From assembly GCF_014191875.1 (NCBI RefSeq), contig NZ_JACHXD010000010.1:124001-188000 (forward strand): DNA of 64,000 bases, given 5' to 3'. Positions 26,715-35,621 of the stretch are shown piece by piece (the first letter of the stretch is position 1; each line of letters starts with the position of its first letter). Position numbers and translations under genes: made by a program. The notes beneath the pieces are model-generated. The model worked only from the letters and a program-made list of their open reading frames with translations, did no database searches and was not told the DNA's origin. The stretch comes from Pseudoduganella violacea. GTDB taxonomy: Bacteria; Pseudomonadota; Gammaproteobacteria; Burkholderiales; Burkholderiaceae_D.

Positions 26715-27353
26715 ATGCTCGATCGGGAAGGGTTTCGCCCCAACGTCGGCATCATCCTGCTCAACGCCCATAACGAGGTGTGGTGGGGCAAGCGGGTGCG
26801 CGAGCACTCATGGCAGTTTCCGCAAGGCGGCATCAAATACGGAGAAACGCCCGAGCAGGCGATGTACCGGGAGTTGGAAGAGGAGATAGGTTTACGTCCC
26901 GAGCACGTGAAAATTGTGGGACGCACGCGCGACTGGCTGCGTTACGAGGTGCCGGATCATTTCATCAAGCGGGAAATCCGTGGCCACTACCGCGGCCAGA
27001 AACAGATCTGGTTCCTGCTGCGCATGTGCGCGCGCGACAACGACGTCAATCTGCGCCTGACCGACCATCCGGAATTCGACGCCTGGCGCTGGCATGACTA
27101 CTGGGTGCCGCTGGACGTGGTGATCGAATTCAAGCGCGAAGTCTACCAGCGCGCCCTGCAGGAGCTGTCGCGCTTCCTGACCTGGCCGCCGCACGGCAAC
27201 CGCCACACCTCGCGCTACCTGCGCCAGCCGCATGGCCAGCGCCAGGGCGGCAGTGGTGGTAACGGCAGCGGCGGCAACCGCAACCAGCAAGCGGCGGCGC
27301 AGATCGCGGCGCCCTGCGAAGAAGCCGGCCTGATCGTCCCGGCCGAGAAGTAG
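26715..27353 (+). CDS. rppH: RNA pyrophosphohydrolase (Nudix)
   Basis: 212 residues. The Nudix box [20 protein letters not shown] is complete, and the flanking [11 protein letters not shown] and WQFPQGG motifs are those of RppH. It removes pyrophosphate from the 5' end of mRNA and so starts its decay. The ATG at 26715 has GAGGTG upstream. After residue 165 the protein carries an extra Gly/Asn/Gln-rich low-complexity tail of about 45 residues not present in the E. coli enzyme. It ends at a strong terminator. Confidence 0.95.
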   Translation: MLDREGFRPNVGIILLNAHNEVWWGKRVREHSWQFPQGGIKYGETPEQAMYRELEEEIGLRPEHVKIVGRTRDWLRYEVPDHFIKREIRGHYRGQKQIWFLLRMCARDNDVNLRLTDHPEFDAWRWHDYWVPLDVVIEFKREVYQRALQELSRFLTWPPHGNRHTSRYLRQPHGQRQGGSGGNGSGGNRNQQAAAQIAAPCEEAGLIVPAEK

Positions 27354-27358
27354 GCGAG

Positions 27359-27385
27359 AACGGACAGCCCAGGCTGTCCGTTTTT
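27359..27385 (+). terminator. Rho-independent terminator of rppH
   Basis: AACGGACAGC / GCTGTCCGTT stem with a 4-base loop and continuing T-run. It starts 6 bp after the stop codon. Confidence 0.9.
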
Positions 27386-27435
27386 ATTTGCGGGTACAAT
27401 AGCAGCCCCTGTTTTGCCGTTCCAGCCGCCGCCTC

Positions 27436-27861
27436 ATGTTCACGCCCTCCTCCCACGACGTCCGCCGCTTCTTCTGCGAAGTATTGCGCAAGCAGCGCGC
27501 GCGCGAAATCCTGACCCCGCTCGAAGCCATGGCCCAGGACTGGGTGCAGCAGCACCCCGAATACGAGGAAGCCTTGAGCGACGTCGAAGCGGCCATCGCG
27601 CGCGACTACTCGGTCGAAGGCGGCCAAGCCAATCCCTTCCTGCACCTGTCGATGCACCTCTCGATCGCGGAGCAGGTCTCGATCGACCAGCCGCGCGGCA
27701 TCCGCGACGCCTGCCAGGCGCTGGCGCGCAAGCTCGACTCCGAACACGAAGCCCACCACATCATCATGGAATGCCTGGGCGAGATGATCTGGACCTCCCA
27801 GCGCCGCGGCCTGCCGCCCGACGGCGCCGCCTACGTCGAGTCCATCCGCCGCCGCCTTTGA
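27436..27861 (+). CDS. DUF1841 family protein
   Basis: 141 residues, soluble. Family-typical segments are HPEYEEALSD, NPFLHLSMHLSIAEQVSIDQPRGI and HHIIMECLGEMIW. The several conserved histidines (HLSMHL, EHEAHHIIME) look like a helical metal-binding bundle, but no function is established. Start ATG at 27436; no clear ribosome binding site is seen. The composite repeat D begins 2 bp after the stop codon. Confidence 0.88.
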   Translation: MFTPSSHDVRRFFCEVLRKQRAREILTPLEAMAQDWVQQHPEYEEALSDVEAAIARDYSVEGGQANPFLHLSMHLSIAEQVSIDQPRGIRDACQALARKLDSEHEAHHIIMECLGEMIWTSQRRGLPPDGAAYVESIRRRL

Positions 27862-27862
27862 C

Positions 27863-27986
27863 AAATCGCAAACAATGTCCACCCTGGTGTCAGGCACTAG
27901 AGTCGGACATTTTTTGATCTAGATCAGTAAATGTCCTACCTTGGTGCCTGACACCAGGGTGGGACATTTTTTGATTTGGCGCAAAC
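27863..27986. repeat. Composite palindromic repeat, REPIN-like (copy D)
   Basis: Same structure as copy C: hairpin 1 (TGTCCACCCTGGTG...CACTAGAGTCGGACA), spacer with GATCTAGATC, hairpin 2 (TGTCCTACCTTGGTG...CACCAGGGTGGGACA). The right edge TTTGATTTGGCGCAAA is the reverse complement of the left edge of copies C and E, which defines the terminal inverted repeat. It lies between convergent genes. Confidence 0.87.
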
Positions 27987-27992
27987 AATAAA

Positions 27993-28015
27993 AAAGCCCG
28001 CGAGTTGCGGGCTTT
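27993..28015. terminator. Bidirectional terminator between DUF1841 and the cytochrome genes
   Basis: AAAGCCCGC / GCGGGCTTT form a perfect 9-bp stem with the loop GAGTT, A-rich on the left and T-rich on the right, so it can work in both directions. Confidence 0.8.
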
Positions 28016-28033
28016 GTCTTTGCCGGGACGGGA

Positions 28034-28378
28034 TCAGCGCGAGATGACCAGGGTGCCAGGCAGGCTGTGCAGATAGGCGGCGAGGTCTTTGATGTCCTGG
28101 TTGCTCAGCGGCTTGACCTGGCCGGTCATGATGGCATTGCTGCGGCCGTTGGCGCCGTCGCCGCGCTTGTAGGCGGTCAGGGCATGTTCCAGGTAGTCGC
28201 GGTGCTGGCCGGCCAGCTTGGGATAGCTCTGGTCGATCGGGCTGTTGAAGTCTTTGCCGTGGCAGCTGGCGCAGTTGTATTTGTCGGCCAGCGCTTTGCC
28301 GGCGGTGACGTTGCCGGCGGCAGCGGCGCTCAGCGAGACGGCGGAGCAGAACAGGGCGATCGTCAGTTTTTTCATCAT
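28034..28378 (-). CDS. Small periplasmic cytochrome c (c553/c4-like)
   Basis: 114 residues with a signal peptide (MMKKLTIALFCSAVSLSAAAA). One haem site CASCHG with the distal methionine probably in AIMTGQV. It carries electrons in the periplasm, probably to a terminal oxidase; the partner is not known. The ATG at 28378 has GAGG upstream; an upstream ATG overlapping the previous stop is less likely. It is the second gene of a two-cytochrome operon. Confidence 0.88.
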   Translation of the reverse strand: MMKKLTIALFCSAVSLSAAAAGNVTAGKALADKYNCASCHGKDFNSPIDQSYPKLAGQHRDYLEHALTAYKRGDGANGRSNAIMTGQVKPLSNQDIKDLAAYLHSLPGTLVISR

Positions 28379-28386
28379 GGCTGGCC

Positions 28387-28722
28387 TCATTTCTGCTTGG
28401 TGGCGGTTTGCTGCGAGTAGTACGCGGCGATGTCGGCGATGTCCTGATCGGACAGGCTGACGGCGATGCCCTTCATCGAAGGATGCTTGCGCTCGCCCTT
28501 CTTGTAGCCTTGCAGCGCGTTTTCAATGAATTTAGCGGACTGGCCACCGATCATCGGCACCTGAAACACTTCCGGGAACGTCGCTTTGTAGCCTGGGATA
28601 CCGTGGCAACCGATACACATTTCGATCTTGGCTGGGGCGGCCTTGGCGTTTCCAACGATGTCCGCCGCAGCGGCAGCCTGGGTGATGCCGGCGAGCACGA
28701 GGAGTGCAAAGAGTTTTTTCAT
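28387..28722 (-). CDS. Small periplasmic cytochrome c
   Basis: 111 residues with a signal peptide ending near QAAAAA. Haem site CIGCHG and a methionine ligand candidate in HPSMKGIAV. Similar in layout to the next gene (GYKATFPEVFQVPMIGGQSAKFIENALQGYKKGER against the PKLAGQHRDYLEHALTAYKRGD pattern), so the pair probably arose by duplication and may form a c4-like two-haem unit made of two proteins. Confidence 0.88.
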   Translation of the reverse strand: MKKLFALLVLAGITQAAAAADIVGNAKAAPAKIEMCIGCHGIPGYKATFPEVFQVPMIGGQSAKFIENALQGYKKGERKHPSMKGIAVSLSDQDIADIAAYYSQQTATKQK

Positions 28723-28917
28723 GGTGTGGGTATGGATCCGTGGGGATTAGTTCCAGTAACGCAAATTTATTTTAAGAAACCTTGATCTATGTACTAGCAA
28801 TTCGCGATTCTAACCTAGGAAGATTCATACCGTCCACATTAGAACTACCCTCCCACGCCCCCTCTCCGGTTCTGGCATATACTCGGAAAATCCGACTTTT
28901 ACCGAGAAATCCACCCC

Positions 28918-29784
28918 ATGCATCCACCTTCTGGTTCCAACGCCCGTTTCGAGGGTTCCGACAACTATGTCGCCACCGGCGACCTGAAACTGGCCGTGAA
29001 TGCGGCCTTGACGCTGCAGCGCCCCTTGCTGATCAAGGGCGAGCCGGGCACCGGCAAAACCATGCTGGCCGAGGAAGTGGCGGCGGCGCTGGATATGCCG
29101 CTGATGCAGTGGCATATCAAGTCCACCACCAAGGCCCAGCAAGGTCTATATGAATATGATGCAGTGTCTCGTTTACGCGACTCCCAGCTCGGCGACGAGC
29201 GCGTGCGCGACATCCATAACTACATCATTAAGGGCGTGCTGTGGCAGGCTTTCACGGCGCCGGAGCCGGTAGTGCTGCTGATCGACGAGATCGACAAGGC
29301 CGATATCGAGTTTCCCAACGACCTGCTGCGCGAACTCGATCGCATGGAGTTCTATGTCTACGAAACGCGGGAAATGGTGACGGCCAAGCACCGCCCGCTG
29401 GTCATCATCACCTCCAATAACGAGAAGGAGCTGCCGGACGCTTTCCTGCGCCGCTGCTTCTTCCACTATATTAAGTTCCCGGACAAGGAAACGATGGAGG
29501 CCATCGTTAAGGTCCACTATCCGAACCTGAAGCAGGAGCTGCTGGCCCAGGCCCTGCAAACCTTCTACGAGGTGCGCGATGTGCCGGGCTTGAAGAAAAA
29601 GCCGTCCACCTCCGAGTTCCTGGACTGGCTCAAACTGCTGCTGGCCGAGGACATTCCGCCCGAAGCCCTGCGCAACAAGGATGCCAAGGCCATCGTGCCG
29701 CCGCTGCACGGCGCCCTGCTGAAAAACGAACAGGACGTGCACCTGTTCGAACGCCTGGTATTCATGTCGAGGACGAACCGCTGA
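28918..29784 (+). CDS. MoxR-family AAA+ ATPase
   Basis: 288 residues. Walker A GEPGTGKTMLA, Walker B VVLLIDEIDKAD and sensor 1 ITSNNEKELPDAFLRRC are present. MoxR ATPases act as chaperones that insert cofactors or activate partner enzymes, usually together with a VWA protein, as here (30368). The stop codon overlaps the next start (TGATG), so the three genes 28918-31537 form one transcript. Confidence 0.93.
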   Translation: MHPPSGSNARFEGSDNYVATGDLKLAVNAALTLQRPLLIKGEPGTGKTMLAEEVAAALDMPLMQWHIKSTTKAQQGLYEYDAVSRLRDSQLGDERVRDIHNYIIKGVLWQAFTAPEPVVLLIDEIDKADIEFPNDLLRELDRMEFYVYETREMVTAKHRPLVIITSNNEKELPDAFLRRCFFHYIKFPDKETMEAIVKVHYPNLKQELLAQALQTFYEVRDVPGLKKKPSTSEFLDWLKLLLAEDIPPEALRNKDAKAIVPPLHGALLKNEQDVHLFERLVFMSRTNR

Positions 29785-30374
29785 TGAGAGAGATAAGCCC
29801 TGTCACCCTGGAGCTGAACGGCGTGCGCCTGGAGCCGCTGCAGCCGCGCCACGCCGCTGGCCTGCGCGCCGCCGCCAGCGATGGCGAATTGTGGAAGCTG
29901 CGCATCACGTCGGTGCCGGAACCGGAAAACACCGAGCAGTACATCGCCACCGCGCTGGAGATGCGCCCTTCGCGCCTGGCGTTCGCGGTGATCGACATCG
30001 CCAGCGAAAAAGTCATCGGCTGCACCAGCCTGCACGATATCGATCCGCTCATCGGCCGCATCGAGATCGGCTACACCTGGTATGCGAAAAGCGTGCAGCG
30101 TAGCCACGTCAACAGCAGCTGCAAGCTGATGCTGCTCGCCCATGCCTTCGACAAGGGCTATGAGCTGGTCGGCTTCCGCACCGACATCTTCAACCACGCC
30201 TCGCAGAACGCCATCGAGCGCCTGGGCGCGAAGAAGGATGGCGTGCTGCGCCACCACGCGCTGCGGCGCGACGGCACGGTGCGCGACACCGTCATGTACA
30301 GCATCGCGCGCGGCGAATGGCCGCAGGTGAAAACGCATCTGGAATACCGTCTGGCGCGGGGCCGTTCATGCTGA
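29784..30374 (+). CDS. GNAT-family N-acetyltransferase (RimJ/RimL-like)
   Basis: 196 residues. The GNAT fold is recognised from VTLELNGVRLEPLQPRHAAGL, the central RIEIGYTWYAKSVQRSHVNSS and GFRTDIFNHASQNAIERLGAKKDGVLR. The target is unknown; RimJ/RimL relatives modify N-termini of ribosomal proteins or small molecules. It is placed between moxR and the VWA gene, which is an unusual insertion into that common pair, and overlaps both. Confidence 0.9.
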   Translation: MREISPVTLELNGVRLEPLQPRHAAGLRAAASDGELWKLRITSVPEPENTEQYIATALEMRPSRLAFAVIDIASEKVIGCTSLHDIDPLIGRIEIGYTWYAKSVQRSHVNSSCKLMLLAHAFDKGYELVGFRTDIFNHASQNAIERLGAKKDGVLRHHALRRDGTVRDTVMYSIARGEWPQVKTHLEYRLARGRSC

Positions 30375-31537
30375 TCGATTTCTTCTTCACGCTGAAAGAA
30401 GCCAAGGTTCCCGTCACCATCAAGGAATTCCTGACGCTGCTGGAAGCGATGGAGAAAAACGTCATCGCCAGTTCGATGGACGATTTCTATTATCTGGCGC
30501 GCCTGACCCTGGTGAAGGACGAGGCCCATTTCGACAAGTTCGACCGCGCCTTCGCCCACTACTTCAAGGGCATCAACGCCGCATTCGATACCAAGGGTGA
30601 GATTCCGTTGGACTGGCTGCTGCAGCGCATGAAGCGCGAGCTGACGCCGGAGCAGATCGCGGCGCTGGAGAAATTCGGCTACGACAAGCTGATGGACCGG
30701 CTGGCCGAGCTGCTGAAGGAGCAGAAGGAACGCCACGAAGGCGGCAGCAAGTGGATCGGCACGGGCGGCACCTCGCCGTTCGGCCACGGCGGCACCAATC
30801 CCGAGGGCGTGCGCATCGGCGGCAAGGGCGGCAACCGCACCGCCGTCAAGGTGTGGGAGCAGCGCGCCTACAAGGACTATGACTCGGAACGCGAACTGGG
30901 CACGCGCAATATCAAGGTGGCGCTGCACCGCCTGCGCCGTTTCGCGCGCCAGGGCGCGGCCGAGGAACTGGCGCTGGACCAGACCATCCGCGCCACGGCC
31001 AATAACGCCGGCTACCTCGATATCAAGATGCAGCCGGAGCGCAAGAACAATGTGAAAGTGCTGATGTTGTTCGACGTGGGCGGCACCATGGACGACCATA
31101 TCGAGCGCACCGAGGAGCTGTTCTCGGCGGCCAAGACGGAATTCAAGAATATGGAATTCTTCTACTTCCACAACTGCGTCTACGACTATCTGTGGAAAAA
31201 CAACCGCCGCCGCAACGCCGAGCGCTTCCCCACCTGGGACGTGCTGCGCAAATACACGCCCGACACCAAGCTGATTTTCGTCGGCGACGCCACCATGAGC
31301 CCCTACGAAATCCTGCAGCCGGGCGGCTCGGTCGAGTACAACAACGAGGAAGCCGGCTCGGAATGGATCACGCGCTTCACCAATGCCTTCCCCAAGGCGA
31401 TCTGGCTGAATCCCGAACCGGAGGGTTTGTGGCAATATCGGCAATCGATCGCCATCCTGCGCCAGCTGATGAACAACCGCATGTACCCGGTCACGCTGGA
31501 AGGGCTGGAGCGTGCCATGCGCACGCTCAGCAAATAG
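30368..31537 (+). CDS. VWA-domain protein, CoxE-like, partner of MoxR
   Basis: 389 residues. The N-terminal region (MLIDFFFTLKEAKVPVTIKEFLTLLEAM) is typical for the CoxE-like/YeaD group. The C-terminal half is a von Willebrand A domain, but its metal-ion-dependent adhesion motif reads DVGGTMD instead of DxSxS, so metal binding may be altered. The ATG at 30368 overlaps the acetyltransferase end by 7 bp. It presumably works with the MoxR ATPase at 28918 on an unknown client. Confidence 0.88.
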   Translation: MLIDFFFTLKEAKVPVTIKEFLTLLEAMEKNVIASSMDDFYYLARLTLVKDEAHFDKFDRAFAHYFKGINAAFDTKGEIPLDWLLQRMKRELTPEQIAALEKFGYDKLMDRLAELLKEQKERHEGGSKWIGTGGTSPFGHGGTNPEGVRIGGKGGNRTAVKVWEQRAYKDYDSERELGTRNIKVALHRLRRFARQGAAEELALDQTIRATANNAGYLDIKMQPERKNNVKVLMLFDVGGTMDDHIERTEELFSAAKTEFKNMEFFYFHNCVYDYLWKNNRRRNAERFPTWDVLRKYTPDTKLIFVGDATMSPYEILQPGGSVEYNNEEAGSEWITRFTNAFPKAIWLNPEPEGLWQYRQSIAILRQLMNNRMYPVTLEGLERAMRTLSK

Positions 31538-31547
31538 CCAAGCCGAA

Positions 31548-32258
31548 TCAGGCCGGCAAGAGCAGGCGGTAGCCGACCGCCGTTTCCGTCAGCAGGTATT
31601 TGGGCTGGGTGGGATCGTCCTCCAGCTTATGGCGCAAGTGGCCCATATAGATGCGCAGATAGTGGCCGTTCTCCGACTGCGCCGGTCCCCACACGGCGCG
31701 CAGCAGCTGGGGATTGGTCATCACCCGCCCCGCGTTGCTGACCAGGACCGACAGCAGGCGGTATTCGGTCGGCGTCAGGTGCACATTCTCGCCGCCCTTG
31801 CTGACGCGGCGGTTCTGCAAATCCACCGCCACATCGCCGAAATGCACCAGGCCCGCCTTGTCGGCCTGGGGTTGGCGCTGGCGGCGCAAGGTGGCGCGCA
31901 CGCGCGCCAGCAGCTCGCCCACGCCGAAAGGCTTGCTCAGGTAATCGTCGGCGCCCGCATCCAGGGCGCGGATCTTGTCGGCCTCGTTGACGCGGGCCGA
32001 GAGCACGATCACCGGCACATTCGACCATTTGCGGATATCGCCGATGAAGTCGATCCCGTCGCCATCGGGCAGGCCCAGGTCGAGCACGATCAGGTCGGGC
32101 TTGCGCGTGCCGGCGTCGATCAGGCCGCGCTGCATGCTGGCCGATTCGTGCACCTGCCAGCCCTCCTCTTCCAGCGCGGCGCGCACGAAACGGCGGATCT
32201 GCGGCTCGTCTTCCACCAGCAGGGCGGTGGGCGGGGTGTCGTTCAAATGCGTAGTCAT
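31548..32258 (-). CDS. kdpE: Response regulator KdpE
   Basis: 236 residues: receiver domain (acidic pocket VEDEP, phosphoacceptor in IVLDLGLPDGDG, K in LSKPFG) and OmpR-type winged helix (LTPTEYRLLSVL, YLRIYMGHLRHKLE, VGYRLL). It activates the kdp operon. The start overlaps the kdpD stop (ATGA). It is the last gene of the kdp run. Confidence 0.96.
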   Translation of the reverse strand: MTTHLNDTPPTALLVEDEPQIRRFVRAALEEEGWQVHESASMQRGLIDAGTRKPDLIVLDLGLPDGDGIDFIGDIRKWSNVPVIVLSARVNEADKIRALDAGADDYLSKPFGVGELLARVRATLRRQRQPQADKAGLVHFGDVAVDLQNRRVSKGGENVHLTPTEYRLLSVLVSNAGRVMTNPQLLRAVWGPAQSENGHYLRIYMGHLRHKLEDDPTQPKYLLTETAVGYRLLLPA

Positions 32259-34996
32259 TCAGTCGTGCTTTCCATTTGGCCGGCGCCGCCGTCTTCCGGC
32301 ATGGCGGGCGGTGTACCCAGCGGCAAGGTGAAGGCGAAGGCGGCCCCGCCCAGCGGCGAGGCCGCCGCGTCGATCTTGCCGCCATGGGCTTCCACGATGG
32401 CGCGGCAGATCGCCAGTCCCAGTCCCACGCCGGGCTTGGCCGATTCGCGCTCGCCGCGCGTGAATTTTTCGAAGATGGCTTCTTCGCGTCCATGCGGCAG
32501 GCCGGGACCGTCATCGTACACGAGGACGCGCGCCCACAGGCCATGCAGTTCGGCCGCGACCACGATGCGCGAACCGGGCGGCGTGTATTTGGCCGCGTTT
32601 TCCAGCAGATTGCACAACACACGCTCGATCAGCACGGCGTCGAAACGCAGCAGCGGCAACTCGTAAGGCAGTTGGGTGCTGACCTTGTGCGCTTTCAGTT
32701 GCAAGGCGCTGGCACGCAGGGCGCTGCCCACCACCTCTTCCAGCGGCTGCCATTGCAGGTTGAATTTGACCTCGCCGCTCTGGATGCGCGCCATGTCCAG
32801 CAGGTTCGAAACCAGGGTGCTCATGCGCAGCGCCTCGTCATGCAGGGAGCCGGCCAGCGCCAGCTGCGGCGGCGACAGCGGCGGACGCGAACCGGCCAGC
32901 GATTCGGACAGGCCGACCAGGGAGGTCAGCGGCGTGCGCAGATCGTGCGACAGGGCCGCCAGCAGGGAGTTGCGCAAGCGTTCGGACTCCATATTGACCA
33001 AGGCCTGCTGCGCCACTTCGATATAGTGCACGCGCTCCAGCGCGATCGCGGCCAGGGCGGCGAAGGTGTCAAGCTGCTGCCGCTGCTCGGGAATCAATAT
33101 CCAGCGCCGCTTTTCCGGCTCGATGGCGAGCACGCCGCGCGTGCGCATGGGCGCCACCAGGGGCATGTAGAAGATCGGACTGGCCGGCAGGGTATCCGTT
33201 CCCAGGCCGGCGCTTTCCGCGTGGTCGAACGCCCACTGGGCGATGCCGCTATCGATCTCGGCGCGCGGCGCTTCGCCTGCCGCGCCGCCCACCGGCGGCT
33301 GCAAGCGTCCATCGTCGTCCGGCAGCAGCAGGGTGGCACGGGCGCGGAAGGTGCTCTGGATGAAACTGCGAGTGGTGTCGAAAATCTGCTCGGTTTGCAG
33401 GGCTCCCGACATTTCGCGGGCAAATTCATAGAGGGCGCGCGAGCGCGCCTCGCGGTGGGAGGCGACGCGCGCCTGGAAGCGCAGGCCCGCCGTCAGGTGG
33501 CCGGTGATCAGGCCCACGGCCAGCATCACGCCAAAGGTGATCAGGTACTGGAAATCGGAAACGGCAAAATTGAAGCGCGGCGGCACGAAGAAAAAGTCGA
33601 AGCAAGCCACACTGACACAAGTGGCCAGCACCGATGGACCGCGCCCCCAGCGCACCGCCACCAGCACCACCACCAGCATGAAGAGCATGGCGATATTGGC
33701 CAGATCGAGATAGGCCACCATGGGCGTGGCCAGCAAGGCCGCCGCCAGGCTGGCTACGCCCGCACCGGCGTAGGACAGGGCCAGCAACCGGGCGCCCTGC
33801 TCGCGGTCCATTTCCGCCTCGGCCGAGGCGCCGGAACGGTCCACCGCGCGCTCGACGGCACTGCCGCCCAATTCGATCAGGTCGATGTCCGGCGCATGCG
33901 CCGCCATGCCCTTGATATGCGAGCGGCGCCAGGGCCAGGTGCAGTGGCCGCGTCCCAGCGTGATCTTGGACAGGTTATGGTTGCGCGCGTAATCCACCGC
34001 CGCCGCCGCGATATCGCTGCCGGACAGCACGGCGGTGGTAGCACCCAGGTCCTGGGCCAGCTTCAGGGTTTTCAGGATGCGTTCGCGCTCGGCGGCCGGC
34101 AGGCGCTGCAAGGCCGGCGTTTCCACATAAATCGCATGCCAGGCCGTACCCAGCTGGCCGGCCAGGCGCGCCGTGCTGCGCACCACCTGCTCGCAGCCGG
34201 GACGCGGGCCGACGCAGGCCAGCAGCGCGGCCCCGGTTTTCCAGATGGCGTCGATCGACTGTTCGACGCGGTAGGCGCGCACATCGTCTTCCACCCGGTC
34301 GGCGGTGCGGCGCAGCGCCAGCTCGCGCAGGGCGATCAGATTACCCTTGCGGAAAAAATTCCTGGAGGCGCGTTCGGCTTGCGGCGCCTGATAAACCTTG
34401 CCGCCTTTCAGCCGCGCCAGCAGCTCGTCGGCCGGAATATCGACCAGCACCACCTCGTCGGCGGCGTCGAACACGGTATCCGGCACGGTTTCGCTGACGA
34501 CGATGCCGGTGATGCCACCCACCACATCGTTCAAGCTTTCCAGATGCTGGACGTTGACGGTGGTGTAAACGTCGATGCCCGCTTCCAGCAGCTCCTCCAC
34601 GTCCTGCCAGCGCTTGGGATGGCGCGAGCCGGGCGCGTTGGAGTGTGCCAGCTCGTCCATCAGGATCAGCGGCGGGCGGCGCGCCAGGGCGGCGTCGAGA
34701 TCGAATTCGCCCAGCGTCTTGCCGCGGTATTCGATGCGGCGCGGCGGCAGCAGCTCCAGGCCGTCGGCCAGGGCAGCGGTCTCGCTGCGGCCATGGGTTT
34801 CCACCACGCCCACCAGCACCTGGCCGCCGCCGGCCGCGTATTTACGCGCGGCCGACAGCATTGCATAAGTCTTGCCTACTCCGGCCGAAGCGCCAAAGTA
34901 GATGCGCAACTTGCCGCGCGCCTGCCTGCGCTCCTGCGCCTGGACTTGCGCCAGCAAAGTGTCGGGATCGGGCCTTTGGCTATCGGTAGGGATCAT
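32255..34996 (-). CDS. kdpD: Sensor histidine kinase KdpD
   Basis: 913 residues. The N-terminal KdpD domain has Walker A FGASAGVGKTYAML and LILMDELAHSNAPGSRHPKRW, followed by a universal-stress-like domain. Four close membrane helices (about 400-500), a GAF-like region, HisKA (AALSHDLRTPLTSLVGL) and HATPase (NLLENAAKYTPPG, DDGPGLPHG, GVGLGLAI) complete the protein. It senses potassium limitation and osmotic stress and phosphorylates KdpE. It follows kdpC by 28 bp. Confidence 0.96.
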   Translation of the reverse strand: MIPTDSQRPDPDTLLAQVQAQERRQARGKLRIYFGASAGVGKTYAMLSAARKYAAGGGQVLVGVVETHGRSETAALADGLELLPPRRIEYRGKTLGEFDLDAALARRPPLILMDELAHSNAPGSRHPKRWQDVEELLEAGIDVYTTVNVQHLESLNDVVGGITGIVVSETVPDTVFDAADEVVLVDIPADELLARLKGGKVYQAPQAERASRNFFRKGNLIALRELALRRTADRVEDDVRAYRVEQSIDAIWKTGAALLACVGPRPGCEQVVRSTARLAGQLGTAWHAIYVETPALQRLPAAERERILKTLKLAQDLGATTAVLSGSDIAAAAVDYARNHNLSKITLGRGHCTWPWRRSHIKGMAAHAPDIDLIELGGSAVERAVDRSGASAEAEMDREQGARLLALSYAGAGVASLAAALLATPMVAYLDLANIAMLFMLVVVLVAVRWGRGPSVLATCVSVACFDFFFVPPRFNFAVSDFQYLITFGVMLAVGLITGHLTAGLRFQARVASHREARSRALYEFAREMSGALQTEQIFDTTRSFIQSTFRARATLLLPDDDGRLQPPVGGAAGEAPRAEIDSGIAQWAFDHAESAGLGTDTLPASPIFYMPLVAPMRTRGVLAIEPEKRRWILIPEQRQQLDTFAALAAIALERVHYIEVAQQALVNMESERLRNSLLAALSHDLRTPLTSLVGLSESLAGSRPPLSPPQLALAGSLHDEALRMSTLVSNLLDMARIQSGEVKFNLQWQPLEEVVGSALRASALQLKAHKVSTQLPYELPLLRFDAVLIERVLCNLLENAAKYTPPGSRIVVAAELHGLWARVLVYDDGPGLPHGREEAIFEKFTRGERESAKPGVGLGLAICRAIVEAHGGKIDAAASPLGGAAFAFTLPLGTPPAMPEDGGAGQMESTTE

Positions 34997-35024
34997 GTAT
35001 CGCTAATTACTTAAAAATGCCATT

Positions 35025-35609
35025 TCAGCGAGTATGCGCAGTTTTTCCATCCAGCGCCAGATTCAACGCCAGCACGTTCACGCGCGGCTCGCCGAAAAAT
35101 CCCAGTGCGGGCTTGCTGGCATTGGCGTCGATCAGGCCGCGCACCTGCTCATGCGTCATGCCGCGCGCCGTCGCCACGCGCTTGGCCTGGTAATAGGCGG
35201 CAGCCAGGCTGATTTCCGGATCGAGGCCGCTGCCCGAGGCCGTTACCAGATCGACCGGCACCGGCGCGGTGTTTTCCGGATCGGCCGCTTTCAGCGCGGC
35301 CATGCGGCTTTTCACACTGTCGCTCAGGGCCGGATTCAGCGGCCCCTGGTTGGAACCGCCGGAACCGGCGCCGTTATTAGCCATCGGCGCGGTGGCCGAT
35401 GGACGGCCCCAGAAATACTTAGGCGAGCTGAAAGCCTGGCCGATCAGCTGCGAGCCGACTGGCTTGCCGCCGGCTTCGACGATGCTGCCGCCCGCTTGCG
35501 CGGGAAAGACGGCATTGCCGATGCCGGTGACGGCGAAGGGATACAGCACACCGCAAACCAGGGTCAGGGCGCCGAACAAGACGAGAGCGGGACGTAATGG
35601 AGATGCCAT
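35025..35609 (-). CDS. kdpC: Potassium-transporting ATPase subunit KdpC
   Basis: 194 residues. One N-terminal membrane helix, then the periplasmic domain with [42 protein letters not shown] and [16 protein letters not shown], all characteristic of KdpC. It stabilises the KdpFABC complex. The start ATG has AGGAGCC upstream. Confidence 0.96.
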   Translation of the reverse strand: MASPLRPALVLFGALTLVCGVLYPFAVTGIGNAVFPAQAGGSIVEAGGKPVGSQLIGQAFSSPKYFWGRPSATAPMANNGAGSGGSNQGPLNPALSDSVKSRMAALKAADPENTAPVPVDLVTASGSGLDPEISLAAAYYQAKRVATARGMTHEQVRGLIDANASKPALGFFGEPRVNVLALNLALDGKTAHTR

Positions 35610-35621
35610 GGTGGCTCCTGT

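Noticed and set aside
32276..35014. Long plus-strand open frame opposite kdpD
   Set aside because: KdpD on the other strand has every expected domain; the opposite frame has none.
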